Numbered from the stretch's first letter, positions 36,701-51,600 are shown. The stretch: DNA of 64,000 nucleotides from Amaranthus tricolor (GCF_026212465.1 NC_080056.1:18486879-18550878), one strand, 5' to 3'. The notes: a model not told the origin generated them from the sequence alone. Numbers and translations are program-made.

Positions 36701-39700
36701 GTGCAAATCAAACCAAGTTTGAGCTACTTTATGCGCAAAAGTGCCAAAAACGCTTAAAAACGCATAAAATCGCAAATAAACAATTAATTCTGTAGGATAT
36801 GACTAAGATTTTCAATTCTAACAACTTCAATATAATAATATATATACTAAATAGTGTTGTGTGCCATGTTTCGTGCAAAACATAACAAGTTTGATCTACT
36901 ATATGCGCAAAAGTGCCAAAAATGGTTAAAAACCCTTAAAATCGGAACTTCACACGTAAATTCTAGCATATGACTATGATTTTCAATTCTAACCACTTCA
37001 ACACAATAATATATACCAAATAATGATTTGTGCCAAGATTCGTGCAAAACAAGCCAAGTTTGAGTTACTTTATGCACAAAAGTGGCAAAAACACTTAAAA
37101 TACCTTAAAAACGCCATTTAACACATAATTTCTAGCATATGACTATGATTTTATATTCTAACCACTTAAACACAATAACATATACCAAATAGTGTTGTGT
37201 GCCAAGTTTCTTGCAAAACAAACCAAGTTTGAGCTACTGCGCAAAAGTGCCAAAAACGCTTAAAAAACGCATAAAATCGCAACTTAAAACGTAATTTCTA
37301 GCATATGACTATGATTTTAAATTCTTACCACTTCAACACAATAATATATACCAAATAGTGTTGTGTGCAAAGTTTCGTCCAAAACATACCAAGTTTAAGT
37401 TTCTTTATTCGCGAAAGTGCAAAAAATGGTAAAAAAAAACCTTTAAAATCACAACTTAACACATAATTTCAACCATATGACAATCATTTTCAATTATAAC
37501 CACTTCAACACAATAATATATACAAAATAATGTTGTGTGCCAAGTTTCGTGCAAATCAAACCAAGTTTGAGCTACTTTATACGCAAAAAGGGCATAAAAG
37601 CTTAAAAACGCATAAAATCGAAACTTAACACGTAATTTCTAGCATATGACAATGATTTTCAATTATAACCAATTCAACACAATAATATATACCAAATAAT
37701 GTTGTGTGCCTAGTTTCGTGCAAATCAAACCAAGTTTGAGCTACTTTATGCGCAAAAGTGCCAAAAAAGCTTAAAAACGCATAAAATCGCAAATAAACAC
37801 GTAATTCTGTAGGATATGACTATGATTTTCAATTCTAACCACTTCAACAGAATAATATATATACCAAATAGTGTTGTGTGCCATGTTTCGTGCAAAACAT
37901 AACAAGTTTGATCTACTATATGCGCAAAAGTGCCAAAAATGGTTAAAAACCCTTAAAATCGCAACTTAAGACGTAATTTCTAGCATATGACTATGATTTT
38001 CAATTCTAACCACTTCAACACAATAATTTATACCAAAATACTGTTTTGTGCGAAGTTTCGTGCAAAACAAACCAAGTGTGAGCTACTTTATGCGCAAAAG
38101 TTGTAAAAACACTGAAAAACACTTAAAAACGCAACTTAACACGTAATTTCTAGCATATGACTATGAATTTCAATTCTAACCTCATCAACCCAATAATATA
38201 TACCAAATAGTGTTGTGTGCCAAGTTTCGTGCAACACATAACAAGTTTGATCTACTATATGCGCAAAAGTGCCAAAAATGGTTAAAAACCCTCAAAATCG
38301 CAACTTAACACGTAATTTCTAGCATATGAATATGATTTTTAATACAAACAATTCAAAACAATAATATATACCAAATAATATTGTGTGTCAAGTTTCGTGA
38401 AAATCAAACCAAGTTTGAGCTACTTTATGCGCAAAAGTAGCAAAAACGCTTAAAAATGCATAAAATCGCAACTTAACACGTAATGTCCAGCATATGACTA
38501 TAATTTTTAATTATAAGCACTTATACAAAATAATATATACCAAATAGTGTTGTGCAAAATAAACTAAGTTTGAGCTACTTTACGCACAAAAGTGGCAAAA
38601 ACGCTTAAAAACCCTTAAAATCGCAACTTAACACGTCAATCCTAGCATATGACTATGATTTTAAATTCTAACCACTTCAACACCATAATATATACCAAAT
38701 AGTGTTATGTGCCAAGTTTCTTCCAAAACATATCAAGCATGAGCTACTTTATGCGCAAAAGTGCCAAAAATTGTAAAAAAAACCTTTAAAATCAAAACTT
38801 AAGACGTAATTTCTACCATATGACAATGATTTTCAATTCTAACCACTTCAACACAAGAACATATACCAAATCATATTGTGTGCCATGTTTCGCTCAAATC
38901 GCAACTTTATGTGCAAAAGTGGCAAAAAAGCATAAAAACGCATAAAATCGCAACTTAACACGTAATTTCTAGCATATGACAATGATTTTCAATTATAACC
39001 ACTTCAACACAATAATATATACCAAATAATCTTGTGTGCCAAGTTTTGTGCAAATCAAACCAAGTTTGAGCTACTTTATGCGCAAAAGTGCCAAAAACGC
39101 TTAAAACCGCAGAAATTCGTAAATAAACACGTAATTCTGTAGCATATGACTATGATTTTCAATTCTAACCACTTCAACAGAATAATATATATACCAAATA
39201 GTGTTGATTGCCAAGTTTAGTGCAAAACAAAACAAGTTTGATCTACTATATGCGCAAAAGTGCCAAAAATGGTTAAAAACCCTTAAAATCGGAACTTAAC
39301 ACGTAATTTCTAGCATATGACTATGATTTTGAATTGTAACCACTTCAACACCATAATATATACCAAATAGTGTTTTGTGCCAAGTTTTGTGCAAAGCAAA
39401 CCAAGTTTGAGTAACTTTATGCACAAAAGTGGCAAAAACGCTTAAAAACCCTTAAAAACGCAACTTAATACGTAATTTCTAGCATATGACTATGATTTTC
39501 AATTCTAACCACTTAAACACAATAATATGTACCAAATAGTGTTGTGTGCCAAGTTTCATGCAAAACAAACCAAGTATTAGCTACTTTATGCGCAAAAGTG
39601 CCAAAAACGCTTAAAAACGCGTAAAATCGGATCTTAACACGTAATTTCTAGCATATGACTATAATTTTAAATTCTAACCACTTCGACACAATAATATATA

Positions 39701-42700
39701 CCAAATAGTATTGTGTGCCAAGTTTCGTCCAAAACATACCAAGTTTGAGCTACTTTATGCGCAAAAGTGCCAAAAATGGTAAACAAAAACCCTTAAAATC
39801 ACAACTCAACACGTAATTTCTACCATATGACAATGATTTTCAATTATAACCACTTCAACTCAATAATATATACCAAATAATGTTGTGTTCCAAGTTTCGT
39901 GCAAATCAAACCAAGTTTGAGCTACTTTATGCGCAATAGTGCCAAAAACGCTTAAAAACGCATAAAATCGCAAATAAGCAATTAATTCTGTAGGATATGA
40001 CTAAGATTTTCAATTCTAACAACTTCAATATAATAATATATATACTAAATAGTGTTGTGTGCCATGTTTCGTGCAAAACATAACAAGTTTGATCTACTAT
40101 ATGCGCAAAAGTGCCAAAAATGGTTAAAAACCCTTAAAATCGGAACTTCACACGTAAATTCTAGCATATGACTATGATTTTCAATTCTAACCACTTCAAC
40201 ACAATAATATATGCCAAATAATGATTTGTGCCAAGATTCGTGCAAAACAAGCCAAGTTTGAGTTACTTTATGCACAAAAGTGGCAAAAACACTTAAAATA
40301 CCTTAAAAACGCCATTTAACACATAATTTCTAGCATATGACTATGATTTTATATTCTAACCACTTAAACACAATAACATATACCAAATAGTGTTGTGTGC
40401 CAAGTTTCTTGCAAAACAAACCAAGTTTGAGCTACTGCGCAAAAGTGCCAAAAACGCTTAAAAACGCATAAAATCGCAACTTAAAACGTAATTTCTAGCA
40501 TATGACTATGATTTTAAATTCTAACCACTTCAACACAATAATATATACCAAATAGTGTTGTGTGCAAAGTTTCGTCCAAAACATACCAAGTTTAAGTTTC
40601 TTTATTCGCGAAAGTGCAAAAAATGGTAAAAAAAAAACCTTTAAAATCACAACTTAACACATAATTTCAACCATATGACAATCATTTTCAATTATAACCA
40701 CTTCAACACAATAATATATACCAAATAATGTTGTGTGCCAAGTTTCGTGCAAATCAAACCAAGTTTGAGCTACTTTATACGCAAAAAGGGCATAAAAGCT
40801 TAAAAACGCATAAAATCGAAACTTAACACGTAATTTCTAGCATATGACAATGATTTTCAATTATAACCAATTCAACACAATAATATATACCAAATAATGT
40901 TGTGTGCCTAGTTTCGTGCAAATCAAACCAAGTTTGAGCTACTTTATGCGCAAAAGTGCCAAAAACGCTTAAAAACGCATAAAATCGTAAATAAACACGT
41001 AATTCTGTAGGATATGACTATGATTTTCAATTCTAACCACTTCAACAGAATAATATATATACCAAATAGTGTTGTGTGCCATGTTTCGTGCAAAACATAA
41101 CAAGTTTGATCTGCTATATGCGCAAAAGTGCCAAAAATGGTTAAAAACCCTTAAAATCGCAACTTAAGACGTAATTTCTAGCATATGACTATGATTTTCA
41201 ATTCTAACCACTTCAACACAATAATTTATACCAAAATACTGTTTTGTGCGAAGTTTCGTGCAAAACAAACCAAGTGTGAGCTACTTTATGCGCAAAAGTT
41301 GTGAAAACACTGAAAAACACTTAAAAACGCAACTTAACACATAATTTCTAGCATATGACTATGAATTTCAATTCTAACCTCATCAACCCAATAATATATA
41401 CCAAATAGTGTTGTGTGCCAAGTTTCGTGCAACACATAACAAGTTTGATCTACTATATGCGCAAAAGTGCCAAAAATGGTTAAAAACCCTCAAAATCGCA
41501 ACTTAACACGTAATTTCTAGCATATGAATATGATTTTTAATTCAAACAATTCAAAACAATAATATATACCAAATAATATTGTGTGTCAAGTTTCGTGAAA
41601 AGCAAACCAAGTTTGAGCTACTTTATGCGCAAAAGTAGCAAAAACGCTTAAAAATGCATAAAATCGCAACTTAACACGTAATGTCCAGCATATGACTATA
41701 ATTTTTAATTATAACCACTTAAACAAAATAATATATACCAAATAGTGTTGTGCAAAATAAACTAAGTTTGAGCTACTTTACGCACAAAAGTGGCAAAAAC
41801 GCTTAAAAACCCTTAAAATCGCAACTTAACACGTCAATCCTAGCATATGACTAAGATTTTAAATTCTAACCACTTCAACACCATAATATATACCAAATAG
41901 TGTTATGTGCCAAATTTCGTCCAAAACATATCAAGCTTGAGCTACTTTATGCGCAAAAGTGCCAAAAATGGTAAAAAAAAAACCTTTAAAATCAAAACTT
42001 AACACGTAATTTCTACCATATGACAATGATTTTCAAGTCTAACCACTTCAACACAAGAACATATACCAAATCATATTGTGTGCCAAGTTTCGTGCAAATC
42101 AAACCAAGTTTGAGCTACTTTATACGCAAAAAGGGCAAAAAAGCTTAAAAACGCATAAAATTGCAACTTAACACGTAATTTCTAGCATATGACAATGATT
42201 TTCAATTATAACCAGTTCAACACAATAATATATACCAAATAATGTTGTGTGCCTAGTTTCGTGCAAATCAAACCAAGTTTGAGCTACTTTATGCGCAAAA
42301 GTGCCAAAAACGCTTAAAAACGCATAAAATCGCAAATAAACACGTAATACTGTAGGATACGACTATGATTTTAAATTCTAACCACTTCAACAGAATAATA
42401 TATATACCAAATAGTGTTGTGTGCCATGTTTCGTGCAAAACATAACAAGTTTGATCTACTATATGCGCAAAAGTGTAAAAAATGGTTAAAAACCCTTAAA
42501 ATCGGAACTTAAGACGTAATTTCTAGCATATGACTATGATTTTCAATTCTAACCACTTCAACACAATAATATATACCAAATAGTGTTTTGTGCGAAGTTT
42601 CGTGCAAAACAAAACAAGTGTGAGCTACTTTATGCGCAAAAGTTGCAAAAACACTTAAAAACACTTAAAAACGCAACTTAACACGTAATTTCTAGCATAT

Positions 42701-45700
42701 GACTATGATTTTCAATTCTAACCACATCAACCCAATAATATATACCAAATAGTGTTGTGTGCCAAGTTTCGTGCGAAACATAACAAGTTTGATCTACTAT
42801 ATGCGCAAAAGTGCCAAAAAAGGTTAAAAACCCTCAAAATCGCAATTAACACGTAATTTCTAGCATATGAGTATGATTATTAATTCAAACAATTCAAAAC
42901 AATAATATATACCAAATAATATTGTGTGTCAAGTTTCGTGCAAATCAAACCAAGTTTGAGCTACTTTATGCGCAAAAGTAGCAAAAACGCTTAAAAATGC
43001 ATAAAATCGCAACTTAACACGTAATTTCTAGCATATGACTATGATTTTCAATTCTAACCACTTCAACAAAATAATATATACCAATTAGTGTTGTAAGTTA
43101 GACCTACTTTATTCGCAAAAGTGCCAAAAATGGTAAAAAAACCCTTTAAATAAAAACTTAACACGTAATTTCTACCATATGACAATGATTTTCAATTCTA
43201 ACCACTTCAACACAATAATATATTGCAAATAATGTTTTGTGCCAAGTTTCGTGCAAATCAAACCAAGTTTGAGCTACTTTATGCGCAAAAATGGCAAAAA
43301 AGCTTAAAAACGCGTAAAATCGCAACTTAACACGTAATTTCTAGCATACGAAAATGATTTTCAATTATAACCACTTCAACAAAATATTATATATACCAAA
43401 TAATGTTGTGTGCCAAGTTTTGTGCAAATCAAAACAAGTTTGATCTACTATATGCGCAAAAGTGCCAAAAATGGTTAAAAACCCTTAAAATCGGAACTTA
43501 ACACGTAATTTCTAGCATATGACTATGATTTTGAATTGTAACCAATTCAACACCATAATATATACCAAATAGTGTTTTGTGCCAAGTTTTGTGCAACGCA
43601 AACAAAGTTTGAGTAACTTTATGCACAAAAGTGGCAAAAACGCTTAAAAACCCTTAAAAACGCAACTTAACACGTAATTTCTAGCATATGACTATGATTT
43701 TCAATTCTAACCACTTAAACACAATAATATGTACCAAATAGTGTTGTGTGCCAAGTTTCATGCAAAACAAACCAAGTATTAGCTACTTTATGCGCAAAAG
43801 TGCCAAAAACGCTTAAAAACGCGTAAAATCGAAACTTAACACGTAATTTCTAGCATATGACTATAATTTTAAATTCTTACCACTTCGACACAATAATATA
43901 TACCAAATAGTATTGTGTGCCAAGTTTCGTCCAAAACATACCAAGTTTGAGCTACTTTATGCGCAAAAGTGCCAAAAATGGTAAACAAAAACCCTTAAAA
44001 TCGCAACTCAACACGTAATTTCTACCATATGACAATGATTTTCAATTATAACCACTTCAACTCAATAATATATACCAAATAATGTTGTGTTCCAAGTTTC
44101 GTGCAAATCAAACCAAGTTTGAGCTACTTTATGCGCAAAAGTGCCAAAAACGCTTAAAAACGCATAAAATCGCAAATAAACAATTAATTCTGTAGGATAT
44201 GACTAAGATTTTCAATTCTAACAACTTCAATATAATAATATATATACTAAATAGTGTTGTGTGCCATGTTTCGTGCAAAACATAACAAGTTTGATCTACT
44301 ATATGCGCAAAAGTGCCAAAAATGGTTAAAAACCCTTAAAATCGGAACTTCACACGTAAATTCTAGCATATGACTATGATTTTCAATTCTAACCACTTCA
44401 ACACAATAATATATACCAAATAATGATTTGTGCCAAGATTCGTGCAAAACAAGCCAAGTTTGAGTTACTTTATGCACAAAAGTGGCAAAAACACTTAAAA
44501 TACCTTAAAAACGCCATTTAACACATAATTTCTAGCATATGACTATGATTTTATATTCTAACCACTTAAACACAATAACATATACCAAATAGTGTTGTGT
44601 GCCAAGTTTCTTGCAAAACTAACCAAGTTTGAGCTACTGCGCAAAAGTGCCAAAAACGCTTAAAAACGCATAAAATCGCAACTTAAAACGTAATTTCTAG
44701 CATATGACTATGATTTTAAATTCTTACCACTTCAACACAATAATATATACCAAATAGTGTTGTGTGCAAAGTTTCGTCCAAAACATACCAAGTTTAAGTT
44801 TCTTTATTCGCGAAAGTGCAAAAAATGGTAAAAAAAAAACCTTTAAAATCACAACTTAACACATAATTTCAACCATATGACAATCATTTTCAATTATAAC
44901 CACTTCAACACAATAATATATACCAAATAATGTTGTGTGCCAAGTTTCGTGCAAATCAAACCAAGTTTGAGCTACTTTATACGCAAAAAGGGCAAAAAAG
45001 CTTAAAAACGCATAAAATCGAAACTTAACACGTAATTTCTAGCATATGACAATGATTTTCAATTATAACCAATTCAACACAATAATATATACCAAATAAT
45101 GTTGTGTGCCTAGTTTCGTGCAAATCAAACCAAGTTTGAGCTACTTTATGCGCAAAAGTGCCAAAAAACGCTTAAAAACGCATAAAATCGCAAATAAACA
45201 CGTAATTCTGTAGGATATGACTATGATTTTCAATTCTAACCACTTCAACAGAATAATATATATACCAAATAGTGTTGTGTGCCATGTTTCGTGCAAAACA
45301 TAACAAGTTTGATCTACTATATGCGCAAAAGTGCCAAAAATGGTTAAAAACCCTTAAAATCGCAACTTAAGACGTAATTTCTAGCATATGACTATGATTT
45401 TCAATTCTAACCACTTCAACACAATAATTTATACCAAAATACTGTTTTGTGCGAAGTTTCGTGCAAAACAAACCAAGTGTGAGCTACTTTATGCGCAAAA
45501 GTTGTGAAAACACTGAAAAACACTTAAAAACGCAACTTAACACATAATTTCTAGCATATGACTATGAATTTCAATTCTAACCTCATCAACCCAATAATAT
45601 ATACCAAATAGTGTTGTGTGCCAAGTTTCGTGCAACACATAACAAGTTTGATCTACTATATGCGCAAAAGTGCCAAAAATGGTTAAAAACCCTCAAAATC

Positions 45701-48571
45701 GCAACTTAACACGTAATTTCTAGCATATGAATATGATTTTTAATTCAAACAATTCAAAACAATAATATATACCAAATAATATTGTGTGTCAAGTTTCGTG
45801 AAAATCAAACCAAGTTTGAGCTACTTTATGCGCAAAAGTAGCAAAAACGCTTAAAAATGCATAAAATCGCAACTTAACACGTAATGTCCAGCATATGACT
45901 ATAATTTTTAATTATAACCACTTAAACAAAATAATATATACCAAATAGTGTTGTGCAAAATAAACTAAGTTTGAGCTACTTTACGCACAAAAGTGGCAAA
46001 AACGCTTAAAAACCCTTAAAATCGCAACTTAACACGTCAATCCTAGCATATGACTATGATTTTAAATTCTAACCACTTCAACACCATAATATATACCAAA
46101 TAGTGTTATGTGCCAAGTTTCGTCCAAAACATATCAAGCTTGAGCTACTTTATGCGCAAAAGTGCCAAAAATGGTAAAAAAAAACCTTTAAAATCAAAAC
46201 TTAACACGTAATTTCTACCATATGACAATGATTTTCAAGTCTAACCACTTCAACACAAGAACATATACCAAATCATATTGTGTGCCAAGTTTCGTGCAAA
46301 TCAAACCAAGTTTGAGCTACTTTATACGCAAAAAGGGCAAAAAAGCTTAAAAACGCATAAAATCGCAATTTAACACGTAATTTCTAGCATATGACAATGA
46401 TTTTCAATTATAACCAGTTCAACACAATAATATATACCAAATAATGTTGTGTGCCTAGTTTCGTGCAAATCAAACGAAGTTTGAGCTACTTTATGCGCAA
46501 AAGTGCCAAAAACGCTAAAAAACGCATAAAATCGCAAATAAACACGTAATACTGTAGGATACGACTATGATTTTCATTTCTAACCACTTCAACAGAATAA
46601 TATATATATCAAATAGTGTTGTGTGCCATGTTTCGTGCAAAACATAACAAGTTTAATCTACTATATGCGCAAAAGTGTAAAAAATGGTTAAAAACCCTTA
46701 AAATCGGAACTTAAGACGTAATTTCTAGCATATGACTATGATTTTCAATTCTAACCACTTCAACACAATAATATATACCAAATAGTGTTTTGTGCGAAGT
46801 TTCGTGCAAAACAAAACAAGTGTGAGCTACTTTATGCGCAAAAGTTGCAAAAACACTTAAAAACACTTAAAAACGCAACTTAACACTTAATTTCTAGCAT
46901 ATGACTATGATTTTCAATTCTAACCACATCAACCCAATAATATATACCAAATAGTGTTGTGTGCCAAGTTTCGTGCGAAACATAACAAGTTTGATCTACT
47001 ATATGCGCAAAAGTGCCAAAAAAGGTTAAAAACCCTCAAAATCGCAATTAACACGTAATTTCTAGCATATGAGTATGATTATTAATTCAAACAATTCAAA
47101 ACAATAATATATACCAAATAATATTGTGTGTCAAGTTTCGTGCAAATCAAACCAAGTTTGAGCTACTTTATGCGCAAAAGTAGCAAAAACGCTTAAAAAT
47201 GCATAAAATCGAAACTTAACACGTAATTTCTAGCATATGACTATGATTTTCAATTCTAACCACTTCAACAAAATAATATATACCAATTAGTGTTGTAAGT
47301 TAGACCTACTTTATTCGCAAAAGTGCCAAAAATGGTAAAAAAAACCCTTTAAATAAAAACTTAACACGTAATTTCTACCATATGACAATGATTTTCAATT
47401 CTAACCACTTCAACACAATAATATATTGCAAATAATGTTTTGTGCCAAGTTTCGTGCAAATCAAACCAAGTTTGAGCTACTTTATGCGCAAAAATGGCAA
47501 AAAAGCTTAAAAACGCGTAAAATCGCAACTTAACACGTAATTTCTAGCATACGAAAATGATTTTCAATTATAACCACTTCAACAAAATATTATATATACC
47601 AAATAATGTTGTGTGCCAAGTTTTGTGCAAATCAAAACAAGTTTGATCTACTATATGCGCAAAAGTGCCAAAAATGGTTAAAAACCCTTAAAATCGGAAC
47701 TTAACACGTAATTTCTAGCATATGACTATGATTTTGAATTGTAACCAATTCAACACCATAATATATACCAAATAGTGTTTTGTGCCAAGTTTTGTGCAAC
47801 GCAAACAAAGTTTGAGTAACTTTATGCACAAAAGTGGCAAAAACGCTTAAAAACCCTTAAAAACGCAACTTAACACGTAATTTCTAGCATATGACTATGA
47901 TTTTCAATTCTAACCACTTAAACACAATAATATGTACCAAATAGTGTTGTGTGCCAAGTTTCATGCAAAACAAACCAAGTATTAGCTACTTTATGCGCAA
48001 AAGTGCCAAAAACGCTTAAAAACGCGTAAAATCGAAACTTAACACGTAATTTCTAGCATATGACTATAATTTTAAATTCTTACCACTTCGACACAATAAT
48101 ATATACCAAATAGTATTGTGTGCCAAGTTTCGTCCAAAACATACCAAGTTTGAGCTACTTTATGCGCAAAAGTGCCAAAAATGGTAAACAAAAACCCTTA
48201 AAATCGCAACTCAACACGTAATTTCTACCATATGACAATGATTTTCAATTATAACCACTTCAACTCAATAATATATACCAAATAATGTTGTGTTCCAAGT
48301 TTCGTGCAAATCAAACCAAGTTTGAGCTACTTTATGCGCAAAAGTGCCAAAAACGCTTAAAAAACGCATAAAATCGCAAATAAACAATTAATTCTGTAGG
48401 ATATGACTAAGATTTTCAATTCTAACAACTTCAATATAATAATATATATACTAAATAGTGTTGTGTGCCATGTTTCGTGCAAAACATAACAAGTTTGATC
48501 TACTATATGCGCAAAAGTGCCAAAAATGGTTAAAAACCCTTAAAATCGGAACTTCACACGTAAATTCTAGC
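24752..48571 (+). repeat. Satellite array, left arm: ~170-bp monomers in higher-order units
   Basis: Tandem array of roughly 140 monomers. Spacing of CGCAACTT between neighbours near the start is 169-179 bases. Each monomer carries, in order, TAATTTCTAGCATATGAC, GATTTTCAATTCTAACCACT, TCAACACAATAATATATACC, GTGTTGTGTGCCAAGTTTC, AGTTTGAGCTACTTTATGCG, and an A-tract block (AAAAACGCTTAAAAACGC). Monomers are diverse at the left edge. From about 28.7 kb they form higher-order units: an identical landmark recurs at 30455, 32646, 36847, 40045, 44247 and 48451, giving periods of 2191, 4201, 3198, 4202 and 4204 bases. No gene lies in the array; short open frames repeat with the units. Confidence 0.97.
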
Positions 48572-48671
48572 NNNNNNNNNNNNNNNNNNNNNNNNNNNNN
48601 NNNNNNNNNNNNNNNNNNNNNNNNNNNNNNNNNNNNNNNNNNNNNNNNNNNNNNNNNNNNNNNNNNNNNNN
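48572..48671. other. Assembly gap, 100 N
   Basis: Exactly 100 N, the conventional placeholder for a gap of unknown size. It breaks a monomer on the left after TAAATTCTAGC, and sequence resumes in the opposite orientation. Confidence 0.99.
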
Positions 48672-51600
48672 CGCACTTTTGCGCATAAAGCAGCCAAAAC
48701 TTGTTTTGTTTTGCACGAAACTTGACACACAATATTATTTGGTTTATATTATTGTGTTGAAGTGGTTATAATTGAAAATCATTGTCATATGGTAGAAATT
48801 ACATGAAAAGTTGTGTTTTTTAAGGGTTTTATTTACCACTTTTGACACTTTTGCGCTTAAAGTAGCTCAAGCTTGGTATGTTTTGAACGAAACTTGGCAC
48901 ACAACACTATTTGGTATACATTATTGTGTTTAAGTGGTTAGAATTGAAAATCATAGTCATATGCTACAGAATTACATGTTTATTTGCGATTTTATGCGTT
49001 TTTCAGCGTTTTTCGCACTTTTGCGCATAAAGTAGCTCAGACTTGTTTTGTTTTGCAAAAAACTTGACACACAATATTATTTGGTATATATTATTATTTT
49101 GAATTGTTAGAATAGAAAATTATATTCATATGCTAGAAAATACGTGTTAAGTTGCGATTTTAAGGGTTTTTAACCATTTTTGGCACTTTTGCGCATATAG
49201 TAGATCAAACTTGTTATGTTTTGCACGAAACTTGGCACACAACACTATTTGGTATATATATTATTCTTTTGAAGTGGTTATAATTTAAAATCATAGTCAT
49301 ATGCTACAGAATTACGTGTTTATTTGCGATTTTATGCGTTTTTAAGTGCTTTTGGCACTTTTGCGCATAAAGTAGTTCAAACTTGGTTTGATTTGCACGA
49401 AACTTGGCACACAGCATTATTTTGTACATATTATTGTGTTGAAGTGGTAATAATTGCAAATCATTGTCATATGCTAGAAATTACGTGTTAAGTTGCGATT
49501 TTATGCGTTTTAAAGCTTTTTTGCCACTTTTTGCGCATAAAGTAGCTGAAAGTTGGTTTGATTTGCACGAAACTCGGCACACAACATTATTGGGGTATAT
49601 ATTATTATGTTGAGGTGGTTAGAATTAAAAATCATTGTCATATGCTAGAAATTACGTGTTAAGTTGCGTTTTTACGGGTTTTTAAGTGTTTTTGCCACTT
49701 TTGTGCATAAAGTAGCTTAAACTTGGTTTGTTTTGCACAAAACGTGGCATAAAACACTATTTGGTATATATTATTGTGTTGAAGTGGTTACAATTGAAAA
49801 TCATAGTCATATGCTAGAAATTACGTGTTAAGTTCCGATTTTAAGGGTTTTTAACCATTTTTGGCACTTTTGCGCATATTGTAGATCAAACTTGTTATGT
49901 TTTGGACTAAACTTGGCACACAACACTATTTGGTATATATATTATTCTGTTGAAGTGGTTAGAATTGAAAATCATAGTCATATGCTACAGAATTACGTGT
50001 TTATTTCTGATTTTATGCATTTTTAAGCGTTTTTGGCACTTTTGCACATAAAGTAGCTCAAACTTGGTTTGATTTGCACAAAACTTGGCACAAAGATTAT
50101 TTAGTATATATTATTGTGTTGAAGTGGTTATAATTGCAAATCATTGTCATATGCTAGAAATTACGTGTTAAGTTGCTACTTTATGCGTTTTTAAGCTTTT
50201 TTGCTACTTTTGCACATAAAGTTGCTCAAACTTGGTTTGATTTGAGCGAAACATGGCGCACAATATTATTTGGTATATGTTATTGTGTTGAAGTGGTTAG
50301 AATTGAAAATCATTGTCATATGGTAGAAATTACGTGTTAAGTTTTGATTTTAAAGGATTTTTTTTACCATTTTTGGCACTTTTGCGCATAAAGTAGCTCA
50401 AGCTTGATACGTTTTGGACGAAGCTTGGCACACAACACAATTTGGTATATATTATTGTGTTGAGTGGTTAGAATTGAAAATCATAGTCATATGCTAGGAT
50501 TTACGTGTTAAGTTGCGATTTTATGCGTTTTAAAGCGTTTTTGGCACTTTTGCACATAAAGTAGCTCAAACATGGTTTGTTTTGCACGAAACTTGGCACA
50601 CAACACTATTTGGTATATATATTATAGTCATATGCTAGACATTACGTGTTAAGTTGCGATTTTAAGCATTTTTAAGCGTTTTTGCTACTTTTGCGCATAA
50701 AGTAGCTCAAACTTGGTTTGATTTGCACGAAACTTGACACACAATATTATTTGATATATATTATTGTTTTGAATTGTTCGAGTTTAAAATCATATTCATA
50801 TGCTAGAAATTACGTGTTAAATTGCGATTTTAAGGGTTTTTAACCATTTTTGGCACTTTTGCGCATATAGTAGATCAAACTTGTTATGTTTTGCACGAAA
50901 CTTTGCACACAACACTATTTGGTATATATATTATTCTGTTGAAGTGATTAGAATTGAAAATCATAGTCATATGCTATAGAATTACGTGTTTATTTGTGAT
51001 TTTATGCGTTTTTAAGCGTTTTTGGCACTTTTGCGCATAAAGTAGCTGAAACTTGGTTCGATTTGCACGAAACTCGGCGCACAACATTATTCGGTATATA
51101 TTATTGTGTTGAGGTGGTTAGAATTAAAAATCATTGTCATATGGTAGAAATTACGTGTTAAGTTGCGATTTTATGGGTTTTTTTTAACCATTTTTGGAAC
51201 TTTTGCGCATAAAGTAGCTCAAACTTGGTATGTTTCGGACGAAACTTGTCACACAACACTATTTGGTATATATTATTGTGTTGAAGTGGTTAGAATTGAA
51301 AATAATAGTCATATGGTAGAAGTTAAGTGTTAAGTTGCGCTTTTATGCGTTTTTAAGCGTTTTTGGCAATTTTGCGCATAAAGTAGCTCAAACTTGGTTT
51401 GTTTTGCACGAAATTTGGCACATAACACTATTTGGTATATATTATTGAGTTGAAGTGGTTAGAATTGAATATCAATTTCATATGCTAGAAATTACGTGTT
51501 AAGTTGCGTTTTTACGGGTTTTTAAGTGTTTTTGCCACTTTTGTGCATAAAGTAGCTCAACCTTGGTTTGTTTTGCACAAAACGTGGCACAAAACACTAT

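Noticed and set aside
36847..37077. 76-codon open frame (MHKVTQTWLVL..) repeated almost unchanged at 30455, 32646, 36847, 40045, 44247 and inverted at 63680
   Set aside because: It lies wholly within satellite monomers, recurs with the higher-order period, and other monomers with the same layout are full of stops. Its conservation reflects homogenisation of the array, not protein selection.
24752..48571. CRISPR-like regular repetition
   Set aside because: Repeats are directly adjacent ~170-bp monomers with no unique spacers, in a plant nuclear context.
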